Positions 1 to 10,242 are shown, counted from the first letter of the stretch. The stretch is DNA of 13,216 bases from Bacteroidales bacterium UBA7574 (GCA_002479035.1 DLLA01000125.1:1-13216), one strand, 5' to 3'. Numbers and translations: made by a program. Notes: generated by a model not told the origin, from the sequence alone.

Positions 1-1
1 T

Positions 2-2093
<2,092 letters not shown>

Positions 2094-2097
<4 letters not shown>

Positions 2098-4517
2098 AAC
2101 GTAGGTGGTTAGTTATAGGTTGGTTGGTGGTTGCGTTGTGCCAAACGGCTTGGGCAGCCGATATGACATACACTAATATGGCGGGTACGGACTCTGTGCC
2201 TGCCGAGTTCTTCCGTAAGTGGTATCACCGCAGTGATTTGCCTTACTATTTGGAGGCACTGAACGACCATACTATCTACGAGACAATGACCATAGGGCAA
2301 TGGTGGTTGCCCGAGCGTATCACCTTTGCCATTGATGGTATGCCCTGTACGGCAAACCGCTACTACATAGACGGTATGCGTACGGACGACCGCTTTCAGC
2401 CCGGCAGTACCCTCTATATGCCCAATATGCAGCAATACAATCTGGGTATGGACATCCATCGCGCACAGATGTTTTTCGAGCAGGACACGGCAGCACGTGA
2501 TTATGTGCAGGTTTCCTACAACTTCGGGCAAGTAGGTAACGGGGCACCCGCAGCGGGAACGGCTGCTATTATCAACATATCGCACCGCACGGCGATGCAG
2601 AGTGCGGACACCTACAAGCACATCACCGACCGACGCCATCAGATGGGTGCAGGGACATTGGATGCGGCATATACCTTCCGCGACAAGGAAGGAAACGGCT
2701 ATCGCCAGCATCTGTATGCCGCTTATGGTCAGCGGCTTATCACCAAGGAAGACCAACAGGGACTGATATTGGACGCCCCCCTGTATGCAACACCATATTA
2801 TAAGGTGCAAGCAGACGGGTATCTGCCTGTCAAGCCTAACCGGCATATACGTCAAGTGGGCTATCGGCTCAACTTCTCGGGACGCACAGATGCAGGCAGC
2901 GAGTACCTGTACAACTACAATGAGGTATATGACCTCAAGAACTACTCAGGGTCTGTGTACCTGAAACGCGACTATCTGACCACGGGACTGACATGGGAGA
3001 CCAATGTAACACACCATACAGACCGTGAGTTCAGCAAGAATATCATAGACCAAGACGGTGAGAGTTTCGCTCCGTGGGTGGCAGATGGTAAGACGCATAT
3101 TCTGAGTTGGGCGGTCAATTACCATCAGCCGTTGCTGTCATGGCTGTCTGTCTATGCGGATACTTACAACTCACTTGTATATTTCCGCCCTGAGGTGTCG
3201 CACTTTACGAATAGCATATACCTGCAATCTCCTGTGGATGTGTCACCTACAGACCTGTATCGGTATGAGTGGAACAGTAGTGCTTTTACAGGTGGTCTCT
3301 TGGAAAATACAGCAGGACTGAAAGCACACTATGCCCCTGTTCCGTGGTTCACACTCAGCGGGCATGCGGATTTGACTTTGGATGCCATACTGTTACAAAA
3401 CAAGAGCAAGGTCAGTCCGAATGTACAGGCAGGTGCATCGTTGGACTTTCACCCGTGTAATTGGTTCGAGGCCGGATTGTCAGCGGACTATAATCGTCTG
3501 CCTTACACGATGGATTACCTCCGATACTTCTCGGACGACTATATGAATGCCAATATCTATCTTGCCGGTACGGATGACCTCTTTGCCACCACAGGCGGGC
3601 GTTACCACTCCTACAAGAAGGGGTTGCGGCAGACTTCCTACATAGAAGTGAATATACCTATCCGTTTCCTCTTCAAGGACAAGCATGGCGGGCGGCACGA
3701 AATAGCATTGCAAAACAACTATAAGAAGTTCTTTGACGTATGGCATACGTATTTTGCGGGTGCCGGTGAGCAATATGGTTACTTCCAAGAGGAGAATGGC
3801 ATCAATGTCTTTTACTATACTCCGGGAGAGAAGTTCTTTGAAGTAGGATATACAGAACCGTTTGGCAGCAACGGGTTACTCAACTCTCCGTATTTCTTCT
3901 CCCAACTGACACGTTACACCTACACAGGCAGAAAGGTGATGGTCAGTATAGGCTGGCAATCTATGCAGGCAGCAGGATATACAGGTCTTGGTAACGGTGC
4001 CAACAGTAATACGATAGGTGTCCTGTCAGAGACTACAGCCAATCCCAACACCACCAATACTGTATATAACCAGAGCGGGACATACGCAGGTGTCGGTCGT
4101 ATGGACTTGGACAAGGGCTATGTGGCACGGTTCTACCTCTCCTATAATATCTGCAAGTGGGTACAGGCAGGCCTAACACTCAAATGGACGGACGGTAAGC
4201 CGTTTACCGCTTATCGTTATTATCACAACAACCGGCAGGTGGCAATACTCCCGCTTGAGTCTCGTGGTACCAATCCGACAGACGGTAACTTCGGTACGCG
4301 CCATGGTGCTTGGTATATGTGCGACCTGCACGTACAAGCCACTTGGAAGGTGAAGAACATCGGTATGCGTCTCAATGTAGAGTGCTACAATATGTGGGAT
4401 TTCTGCAACGACTTGGCAGAGTTTGCTTTCACACAGGACATTCCTCACGCAGACCGTGCCTCTATCATTCTCAATGTCCCCACGGGCATACTTGCCACCT
4501 ATACCATTGATTTGTAG
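2094..4517 (+). CDS. TonB-dependent receptor-like outer-membrane protein, divergent plug
   Basis: An 807-aa protein with a signal peptide (residues 1-21, cleavage after AWA). A short plug-like region follows: IDGM occurs at 80-83 and 92-95, and AAIINISH at 157-164 resembles the G..aIINI.TK end of plug domains. From about residue 190 to the C-terminus the sequence is a long series of Tyr/Trp/Gly-rich strands typical of a 22-strand barrel. It lacks the N-terminal carboxypeptidase-like domain found in many SusC-type receptors, no clear TonB box was found after the signal peptide, and it is short compared with SusC proteins. No SusD-like gene is adjacent. It overlaps the upstream barrel gene by 4 bases and is followed after one base by the LtaS-like gene. 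Likely import or export across the outer membrane; substrate unknown. A TonB-independent barrel is the main alternative. Confidence 0.75.
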
Positions 4518-4518
4518 T

Positions 4519-6324
4519 ATGAAGACAAGAATAAAATTATTCATCACCTACTACCTGTACTGGGTTGTATTCTTCATGGTGCAGAAGCCGCTTTTTATGC
4601 TCTGGCAGAACCGGTTGTTAGGTGATTACACTTGGCAGGACTGGTTCCTGGTACCTTGGCACGGACTGCCGCTGGACTTGAGTGTAGCCGCATACATTAC
4701 CGTTATACCCGGGTTACTGCTCTGTGTCAGTTGTTGGGTGAAGTGGCAAGGACTCAAGCGCGTGACAGATGTCTATACCGGCATAGTCCTCGCTATCGCA
4801 CTAATGGCCGTAATAGGAGATAATGGTTGTTTCCCGAGTTGGGGCTATCATATAGATAAGGACATCTTCGACTACCTGCAATCCCCAAAGGAGGTTTTGG
4901 CTTGTGCGCCTTGGTGGCAATGGTGTTTAGGGGCATTGGCACTTGCTGTATTATTTGCTTTTTGGTGGTATGTCTATCACAGATTGTCCAAGTTGGTATT
5001 ACAGCCTGCCGGTAGTATTCGGTACAAAGTGGGAGGGACTGCAGTTATGTTCCTATTGACGGCGTTGCTATTCCTGCCTATGCGGGGAAGTGTAACTGTT
5101 TCTACTATGAATACCGGCAGGGTATACTACTCTGAGAACAGAATGCTCAACTTGGCAGCCGTCAATCCTGTATTCAATATGGTAGAGTCATTGAGTGAGA
5201 ATACCCTGAATACAGAGCGTTATCACTATATGCCGGAGGAGGAATGTGCGTCTTATATGGCACAGTTGTTGCCTCCGACTACTCATACAGAAGAGCGATT
5301 GTTCACCACCGACCGCCCCCATATCGTCTTAATGATATTGGAGAGTTTCTCGGCTAACGCATGGCACGTGATGCCCAATATGCAGCGGATTGCACAAGAG
5401 GGCATTTACTTCAATAATGTCTATGCCAACAGTTACCGCACAGATAGAGGACTTATGGCTGTTCTGGGGGCTTTCCCCGGATGTGCCACCACTTCTGTAA
5501 TGACCATACCCTCTGTGTCCCAGCGTCTCCCGCAAATAGGGCAGGTATTGAAGCAGAACGGCTACGACCTCAAGTTCTATTACGGTGGCGATGAGGACTT
5601 CACCAATATGCGTTCCTATTTGGTAAACGGCGGCTTTGAGCAGCGTGTCTGTGACCACGACTTCCCTGTCTCGCAGCGCCTCAGCAAGTGGGGCGTACCT
5701 GACCATATCCTGTTGGATTATGCCGCCCAAGACATTTGCAACCGCCAGGCACAGGTCGCACCTTGTTTTGATGTTATCTTGAGTCTCTCAAGCCATGAGC
5801 CCTTCATTGTCAACTACCACCATCACGAACACCCATACCTCAATGCCATTGCCTATACTGACAGTTGTATAGGTGCTTTCATAGACACTTTGCGGCAGAG
5901 TCCTACGTGGGACAGCACAGTGGTCGTGATGGTAGCCGACCACGGTTACCCATATCCTGACGGCATTCAGAACTACGACACACTCCGCTACAAGATACCG
6001 CTTGTCATGGCGGGAGGTGCTATCCGCCAGCCCATGACAGTTTCCACATTGGCTTCCCAAATAGATTGGGTGCCTACTATGTTGCACCAGTTGGATTTGG
6101 ACGCTTCTGCCTTTATTTTTGCCAAAGACATTCTTTCGCCGACAACAGTCCCCTATGCATATTATAATTTTGTAGATGGTTTCGCATTGCTGGATACAAT
6201 GGGTGCGGTGATTATAGATGCCACCGTCAATCAGCCTATTATGGAGGTCAACCCTACAGCAGAGCGTGCACAGCAAGCAAAAGCCATCACACAATCTATC
6301 ATGCAAACGCTCACGGCAAAGTAA
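4519..6324 (+). CDS. LtaS-like membrane phosphotransferase / sulfatase-fold enzyme
   Basis: A 601-aa inner-membrane protein of the LTA synthase / phosphoglycerol transferase type (alkaline phosphatase superfamily). Five membrane segments are visible at about residues 7-28, 53-73, 82-100, 133-155 and 169-188, followed by a large periplasmic domain. Active-site candidates by comparison with LtaS are E275 in ILESFS, nucleophile T308 in SYRTDRG, W391 in KWGVPDH, H426 in SSHEPF, and D474-H475 in VADHG. The reading frame is open further upstream (ATG at 4423), but that extension overlaps the previous gene; the ATG at 4519 sits one base after its stop and places a normal positive-start membrane anchor at the N-terminus. 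Known family members move phosphoglycerol or phosphoethanolamine groups onto lipids or glycans. The substrate here, in a Gram-negative envelope, is not readable from sequence; a true sulfatase is unlikely because no CxPxR motif is present. Confidence 0.88.
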   Translation: MKTRIKLFITYYLYWVVFFMVQKPLFMLWQNRLLGDYTWQDWFLVPWHGLPLDLSVAAYITVIPGLLLCVSCWVKWQGLKRVTDVYTGIVLAIALMAVIGDNGCFPSWGYHIDKDIFDYLQSPKEVLACAPWWQWCLGALALAVLFAFWWYVYHRLSKLVLQPAGSIRYKVGGTAVMFLLTALLFLPMRGSVTVSTMNTGRVYYSENRMLNLAAVNPVFNMVESLSENTLNTERYHYMPEEECASYMAQLLPPTTHTEERLFTTDRPHIVLMILESFSANAWHVMPNMQRIAQEGIYFNNVYANSYRTDRGLMAVLGAFPGCATTSVMTIPSVSQRLPQIGQVLKQNGYDLKFYYGGDEDFTNMRSYLVNGGFEQRVCDHDFPVSQRLSKWGVPDHILLDYAAQDICNRQAQVAPCFDVILSLSSHEPFIVNYHHHEHPYLNAIAYTDSCIGAFIDTLRQSPTWDSTVVVMVADHGYPYPDGIQNYDTLRYKIPLVMAGGAIRQPMTVSTLASQIDWVPTMLHQLDLDASAFIFAKDILSPTTVPYAYYNFVDGFALLDTMGAVIIDATVNQPIMEVNPTAERAQQAKAITQSIMQTLTAK

Positions 6325-6351
6325 TCTTGCTAACTATTCGCGCTGTCAACT

Positions 6352-6395
6352 ACGGTACATATACGGTTGATACACGGTAGATATACGGTAGATAA
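6352..6395. repeat. Tandem 11-bp repeat, four copies
   Basis: Four consecutive 11-base units follow each other without gaps: ACGGTACATAT, ACGGTTGATAC, ACGGTAGATAT and ACGGTAGATAA (starts 6352, 6363, 6374, 6385). They lie just after the LtaS-like gene and before its terminator. The exact 11-base spacing would put each copy on nearly the same face of the helix. Function is unknown. Confidence 0.85.
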
Positions 6396-6420
6396 TAGCG
6401 ACCTTATGCTGACCTTACCG

Positions 6421-6450
6421 AGCCCTTGTCCTCATCATCAAAGGGCTTTT
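6421..6450 (+). terminator. Probable intrinsic terminator after the dnaJ unit
   Basis: AGCCCTT (6421-6427) pairs with AAGGGCT (6441-6447) around a 13-base loop, followed by a short T run (TTTCATT). It sits 97 bases after the LtaS-like stop and just before the rfbA promoter, as expected for the end of the upstream transcript. The long loop and short T run make it a modest-strength candidate. Confidence 0.6.
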
Positions 6451-6460
6451 CATTAGTGAA

Positions 6461-6492
6461 TTTGCGTATATGCGGAATTTGTTGTAAATTTG
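6461..6492 (+). promoter_or_regulatory. Bacteroidota-type sigma factor promoter for rfbA
   Basis: TTTG at 6461-6464 and TAAATTTG at 6485-6492 are separated by 20 bases. This fits the known Bacteroides consensus of a -33 TTTG-like box and a -7 TAnnTTTG box. The predicted transcription start falls near 6498-6500, about 20 bases before the favoured rfbA start at 6521, giving a short leader. This is the only clear match to that consensus I found in the spacers of the window. Confidence 0.75.
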
Positions 6493-6520
6493 CGACGGTA
6501 ATACAAAAATGTCCATCCAA

Positions 6521-7396
6521 ATGAAAGGAATCATTCTCGCGGGCGGTAGTGCCACACGTCTCTACCCTCTCAGCAAGGCCATCAGCAAGCAAATCATGCC
6601 GGTGTACGACAAACCCATGATTTACTACCCATTATCCACGCTCATGCTCGCGGGGATACGTGAAGTGCTTATCATCTCTACACCCCGCGACCTGCCCATG
6701 TTCCGCGAACTTTTGGGCGACGGCAGCAGGATTGGCATGCATTTTGATTATAAGATTCAGGAGGTTCCCAACGGACTCGCGCAGGCGTTTGTGCTTGGCA
6801 AAGAGTTCCTCAACGGCGAGCCCGGCTGTCTCATCTTGGGCGACAACCTGTTCTACGGGCAGCATTTCGGCAAGATGCTCCGCGAGGCAGTGGCACAAGT
6901 GTCGGGCGGACAACGTGGCGCATGTATCTTTGGCTACGAAGTGCAAGACCCTACTGCCTATGGCGTCGCGGAGTTCGATGAGAACGGCAAAGTCCTCTCG
7001 TTGGAGGAGAAACCTGCGCACCCCAAGAGCAACTACGCCATACCGGGGCTCTATTTCTACGATGCCACGGTATGCGACAAGGCGGCTGTGCTGCAACCCA
7101 GCGCACGAGGTGAGTACGAGATAACCGACCTCAACAAGATGTACCTCACCGAGGGCACGCTGCAAGTCAAGTTGTTCAGCCGCGGCTTCGCATGGTTGGA
7201 CACCGGAAACTGCGACAGTCTCTTGGATGCAGGCAACTTCATCGCCACCATCCAGAACAGGCAAGGCTTCTATGTCAGTTGCATTGAGGAGATTGCATGG
7301 CGCAACGGCTGGATAGACAGCACCCGACTCCGCCACCTCGGCGAGGAACTGAGCAAGACCTCATACGGACAATACCTCATTCGCCTCGCAAAATAA
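6521..7396 (+). CDS. rfbA: Glucose-1-phosphate thymidylyltransferase
   Basis: Makes dTDP-glucose from glucose-1-phosphate and dTTP, the first step of dTDP-L-rhamnose and related sugar synthesis. The 291-aa product has the nucleotidyltransferase signature near the N-terminus (GGSATRLYPLSKAISKQ, residues 8-24, with R13 and K23), the substrate-loop phrase YDKPMIYYPLSTLMLAGI, LGDNLFYG with metal-binding D108, EEKP at 162-165, and WLDTG with D227. Length matches RmlA/RfbA enzymes (about 290 aa). I chose ATG 6521 because family members begin MKGIILAGG and the promoter leaves about 20 bases of leader; an in-frame ATG at 6509 would add MSIQ. The usual partners rfbB, rfbC and rfbD are absent from the window, so it is an orphan here. 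The next gene begins 49 bases downstream and may be co-transcribed. Confidence 0.97.
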   Translation: MKGIILAGGSATRLYPLSKAISKQIMPVYDKPMIYYPLSTLMLAGIREVLIISTPRDLPMFRELLGDGSRIGMHFDYKIQEVPNGLAQAFVLGKEFLNGEPGCLILGDNLFYGQHFGKMLREAVAQVSGGQRGACIFGYEVQDPTAYGVAEFDENGKVLSLEEKPAHPKSNYAIPGLYFYDATVCDKAAVLQPSARGEYEITDLNKMYLTEGTLQVKLFSRGFAWLDTGNCDSLLDAGNFIATIQNRQGFYVSCIEEIAWRNGWIDSTRLRHLGEELSKTSYGQYLIRLAK

Positions 7397-7445
7397 GGCT
7401 TCCCCATCAAAGAGGGGTCTCAACAAACGGTCTTTATTGACATAG

Positions 7446-8063
7446 ATGAGCATATTACGTCACATACTCCATTTCTTCTCCCCTTCTTTGAGGGGGCGGG
7501 GGGAGTTGCCCCTCCTGTCACGGGGTCCCCACAAGCCCGTGGGCGTAGTGGGGTGTTCGTGGAGGGGTTGGGGAGGTCTTGCCTTTCTTTTCTTGGTAGC
7601 ATGCTCTCCTTCTCCCCAACCTGTCCGCCACCTTCACGACAAGCAGGAGCCGGACTCAGCCATGATGGCGCAGATGCGTTTCAATATGCACATGGCAGAT
7701 GCTGCTGACCGTTCCTGCCAGCAGGCGGTTAATGCCGACACTCTCCGCTACACGCTCGACGATTTCGGCTTTTGGTATGCCAAGACCCTGCGCACCTCGG
7801 GCGACACCCTCCGCGCAGGACAGCAACTGACTATCCATCTCATAATGAGCGAATTGGACGGCAACACCATTGCCGATGTGCAGGACATTTTCACTATAGG
7901 TTCAGGCGACCTGCCTGTTGCTATCAACCGTTCCCTCACACAGATGTGCATGGGCGAGCAGATGACCATCATCGCACCGTGGTACACCGCCTATGGTATC
8001 GAGGGCACATCGCTCATCAAGCCCTACACCAACCTACGAATACTGCTAACAACCCAACCATAA
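7446..8063 (+). CDS. FKBP-like lipoprotein with a repeat-interrupted signal peptide
   Basis: A 205-aa predicted lipoprotein. The lipobox is LVAC, with the lipidated Cys at residue 53. The C-terminal half resembles FKBP-type peptidyl-prolyl isomerases: LDGNTIADVQ, FTIGSGDLPVAINRSL, MCMGEQMTIIAPWYTAYGIEGT, then IKPYTNLRILL, in the usual order. Catalytic activity is uncertain because the sequence is divergent. The N-terminus is odd: MSILRHILHFF and LAFLFLVAC look like two halves of one signal peptide, separated by 33 residues (12-44) encoded by a GC-rich palindromic element. Translation might instead begin at an in-frame GTG at 7539 or 7548 inside the element, giving a signal peptide of ordinary length. 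The stop abuts the ATG of the next FKBP-like gene with no gap, so the two are probably co-expressed. Confidence 0.82.
   Translation: MSILRHILHFFSPSLRGRGELPLLSRGPHKPVGVVGCSWRGWGGLAFLFLVACSPSPQPVRHLHDKQEPDSAMMAQMRFNMHMADAADRSCQQAVNADTLRYTLDDFGFWYAKTLRTSGDTLRAGQQLTIHLIMSELDGNTIADVQDIFTIGSGDLPVAINRSLTQMCMGEQMTIIAPWYTAYGIEGTSLIKPYTNLRILLTTQP
7479..7576. repeat. GC-rich palindromic element inserted in a coding region
   Basis: A stretch of about 98 bases rich in C runs, then G runs. CCCCT (7480-7484) pairs with AGGGG (7491-7495). CCCCTCC (7509-7515) can pair with GGAGGGG (7561-7567), enclosing CCCCAC (7527-7532) with GTGGGG (7548-7553) and GCCC (7535-7538) with GGGC (7541-7544). The open frame of the lipoprotein gene passes through it uninterrupted. 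A shorter relative lies inside lpxB at 12653-12682. Exact ends are uncertain; no target-site duplication could be fixed by eye. Confidence 0.75.
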
Positions 8064-8600
8064 ATGACTACGAAACATCTCATAATAAGCCTGTTATCCC
8101 TTGTGGCTCTCACGGCGTGCAACGAAAGCACGTCCTATTCCAACCAACTCGAAGCAGAGGAGAAACTCATCGATAACTTCATCTCCCGTCAGGGCATCAC
8201 CGTTGTGGACGAAGAACCTGCGCAGTGGGGTGAGAAGGTCTACTGGCGTATCCCCGACTACGACAACTTCTATTTCCACCTCGTCAGCCCGGGCGACACG
8301 GCTTCTGCCGAGGTCGAGACCAACGACCTCATCAACCTCCGCTACACCCGCTACACCCTTGAGGCGTACGCCGACACGCTGCGGGCGTGGAATACCGACG
8401 ACTCTGCTTACCCCATCCAGTTCAAGTACTGGACTTCCGACGACAACGCCTGCACAGGTTGGCAGGTCGCCGTCAAATACATGAAGCATTCGGGCGCACA
8501 GTGCAAAATCATCTGCCCCAGCAAACTCGGCTTCGACTCCGAGAACAGCAGCGTCATCCCTTACGGCTATGACATGAAAATCCAAATAAAACGTTACTGA
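8064..8600 (+). CDS. DUF4827-like (FKBP-like) lipoprotein
   Basis: A 178-aa lipoprotein: residues 1-18 form a short signal peptide ending in lipobox LTAC, with Cys at 19. The body resembles the Bacteroidales DUF4827 family, which I recall as FKBP-like. In the C-terminal part the order CTGWQVAVKYMKHSGAQCKI, ICPSKLGF, VIPYGYDMKIQIKRY parallels the FKBP pattern (al..m..G......P..lgyg....ip....l.f.i). The middle phrase NLRYTRYTLEAYADTLRAW resembles the matching strand of the preceding lipoprotein, so the two genes may be divergent paralogues. The start codon directly follows the TAA of the upstream gene. No catalytic role can be read from sequence; a periplasmic or surface folding or structural role is inference. 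The family name is from memory and needs a profile search. Confidence 0.78.
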   Translation: MTTKHLIISLLSLVALTACNESTSYSNQLEAEEKLIDNFISRQGITVVDEEPAQWGEKVYWRIPDYDNFYFHLVSPGDTASAEVETNDLINLRYTRYTLEAYADTLRAWNTDDSAYPIQFKYWTSDDNACTGWQVAVKYMKHSGAQCKIICPSKLGFDSENSSVIPYGYDMKIQIKRY

Positions 8601-8601
8601 T

Positions 8602-8635
8602 ATTAACTATTAACCATTAACTATCACTTAACTAT
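8602..8635. repeat. AT-rich 7-bp tandem repeat before glmM
   Basis: ATTAACT, ATTAACC and ATTAACT follow one another (8602-8622), and a further CTTAACTAT ends immediately before the glmM start codon. This fills the whole 35-base spacer. It leaves the glmM leader A-rich and unstructured, which in Bacteroidota commonly replaces a Shine-Dalgarno site; a regulatory role is not shown. Confidence 0.6.
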
Positions 8636-10009
8636 ATGTCACTGGTAAAAAGCATCTCGGGCATCCGCGGCACCATCGGCGGACCCGTAGGAGAGGGGCT
8701 TGACCCCGTCAACATCGTCCGTTTCACGGCTGCCTACGCCACCCAACGTCGTCGTATGCTGCCCGACAACCGCACCATCGTCGTAGGACGTGACGCACGT
8801 CTCTCGGGCGAGATGGTGGACTTACTCGTCACCGGCACACTCATCGGCATGGGCTACAACGTCACCAACATAGGTCTCGCCACCACCCCGACCACCGAAC
8901 TGGCGGTCATCGGCGAGCACGCAGCAGGTGGCATCATACTCACTGCCAGCCACAACCCCAAGCAATGGAATGCCCTCAAACTGCTCAACGAGCATGGCGA
9001 GTTCCTCACCGACCGCGAAGGCAAGGAGGTGCTCTCTATCGCCGAGCGTGAGGACTTCACTTTCGCCGAGGTGGACGACCTCGGACACATCACCCGCAAA
9101 GACTACCTCCCCTACCACATTCAGAACGTCATGAGCCTGAAACTCGTGGACAAAGCCGCCATCGAAGCGCGCAACTACACGGTAGCCATCGACTGCGTCA
9201 ACTCCGTCGGCGGACTGGCTATCCCTGCTATCCTCGAGGCACTCGGTGTCAAGAACATCATCCGCCTCAACTGCGAGCCGACAGGCAACTTCGCCCACAA
9301 CCCCGAACCCATACCGCAGAACCTGACACAAATCAGCGACCTCATGCGCGAGGGCAAGGCGGATGTCGGCTTCGTCGTGGATCCTGACGTGGACCGTCTG
9401 GCAATCATCTGCGAAAACGGCGAGATGTTCGGCGAGGAATACACCCTCGTCAGCGTGGCGGACTATGTCCTCAGCCACACCCCGGGCAATACCGTCAGCA
9501 ACATGTCCTCCACCCGCGCGCTCAGCGACATCACCCGTCTCCATGGCGGCGAGTATTCCGCCAGCGCAGTAGGCGAGGTCAACGTCACCACCGAGATGAA
9601 GCGCACCCATGCGGTCATCGGCGGCGAAGGCAATGGCGGCGTCATCTATCCCGCCAGCCACTACGGACGCGACGCACTCGTAGGCATTGCACTCTTCCTC
9701 AGCAGCCTCGCACAAAAGGGGTGCAAGGTCAGCGAACTGCGCGCTACCTTCCCCAACTACTGCATCTCCAAGAACCGTATCGAACTTACTCCCGACATCA
9801 ACGTCGATGCCGTTCTCGCGCACGCCAAGGAGGTCTTCCGCAACGAGCGTCTCAACGACCGCGATGGTGTCAAGATTGACTTCGCCGACGGCTGGGTGCA
9901 TCTCCGCAAGAGCAACACCGAGCCCATTATCCGCGTCTATTCCGAGGCGGCTACGATGGAGGAGGCAGACGCCTTGGCACAGAAAGTGATAAAAACTATT
10001 AAAGGCTAA
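8636..10009 (+). CDS. glmM: Phosphoglucosamine mutase
   Basis: Predicted to interconvert glucosamine-6-phosphate and glucosamine-1-phosphate in the cytoplasm, supplying UDP-GlcNAc for peptidoglycan and lipid A. The 457-aa product shows the alpha-D-phosphohexomutase plan: ISGIRGTIGG at the N-terminus, the phosphoserine loop TASHNP (103-108, Ser105), the metal loop DPDVDR (249-254), the sugar-specificity loop GGEGNGG (329-335), and the phosphate-binding loop RKSNTEPIIRVYSEA near the C-terminus. Length is normal. Phosphomannomutase/phosphoglucomutase activity cannot be excluded from motifs alone; I favour GlmM because Bacteroidota enzymes with this ISGIRGTIGG start are usually placed there. Codons end very often in C, more so than in the dnaJ unit. 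The gene follows two FKBP-like lipoproteins after a 35-base AT-rich spacer. Confidence 0.9.
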   Translation: MSLVKSISGIRGTIGGPVGEGLDPVNIVRFTAAYATQRRRMLPDNRTIVVGRDARLSGEMVDLLVTGTLIGMGYNVTNIGLATTPTTELAVIGEHAAGGIILTASHNPKQWNALKLLNEHGEFLTDREGKEVLSIAEREDFTFAEVDDLGHITRKDYLPYHIQNVMSLKLVDKAAIEARNYTVAIDCVNSVGGLAIPAILEALGVKNIIRLNCEPTGNFAHNPEPIPQNLTQISDLMREGKADVGFVVDPDVDRLAIICENGEMFGEEYTLVSVADYVLSHTPGNTVSNMSSTRALSDITRLHGGEYSASAVGEVNVTTEMKRTHAVIGGEGNGGVIYPASHYGRDALVGIALFLSSLAQKGCKVSELRATFPNYCISKNRIELTPDINVDAVLAHAKEVFRNERLNDRDGVKIDFADGWVHLRKSNTEPIIRVYSEAATMEEADALAQKVIKTIKG

Positions 10010-10046
10010 TTGCCCTTATAGTCTCCCGTCACCCTCGTGTCAAACA

Positions 10047-10077
10047 GCAAGGGATAAGCAAGGGATGCGCAAGGGAT
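10047..10077. repeat. 11-bp tandem repeat, three copies, plus inverted half
   Basis: GCAAGGGAT occurs at 10047, 10058 and 10069, exactly 11 bases apart. The last AAGGG can pair with the following CCCTT (10084-10088). It lies in the 233-base spacer between glmM and the DUF2442-like gene. Apart from this repeat, an AT-rich stretch (10118-10170) and the hairpin at 10195-10214, I see nothing in that spacer. Confidence 0.8.
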
Positions 10078-10194
10078 AGACAACCCTTACACACCCTTTC
10101 CGTACCCGACGAGCAACCAATATATTAACATCTATTATACATTAATAATAGGTAATAGGACAACTATTAAGGCATCTTGGGAGCCTGCCGGGGA

Positions 10195-10214
10195 CGCGGA
10201 CGCCCTCGTCCGCG
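10195..10214. repeat. GC-rich perfect hairpin
   Basis: CGCGGACG (10195-10202) pairs perfectly with CGTCCGCG (10207-10214) around the loop CCCT. There is no T run, so it is not a convincing terminator. It lies 28 bases before the DUF2442-like start. A similar GC-rich short hairpin lies at 11787-11801, suggesting a dispersed element. Confidence 0.7.
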
Positions 10215-10242
10215 GAGATTAACGGAGAACTTGAACAGTGAT

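Noticed and set aside
4423..4518. Upstream ATG extending the LtaS-like protein by 32 residues
   Set aside because: The extension lies wholly within the receptor-like gene, has no membrane or family features, and a good start exists one base after the upstream stop.
7400..7420. Terminator after rfbA
   Set aside because: Only a CCCC/GGGG stem with an 8-base loop and no T run; it may be a degenerate fragment of the GC-rich palindrome instead.
8822..9901. A 359-codon open frame on the minus strand opposite glmM
   Set aside because: It is an antisense shadow produced by the strongly C-ending codons of glmM; its Val/Asp/Ala-rich translation shows no recognisable family, while the plus strand has all phosphohexomutase motifs.
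10177..10242. N-terminal extension of the DUF2442-like protein (GRGRPRPRR)
   Set aside because: It is the GC hairpin read as protein; the family-like sequence begins at Met 10243.
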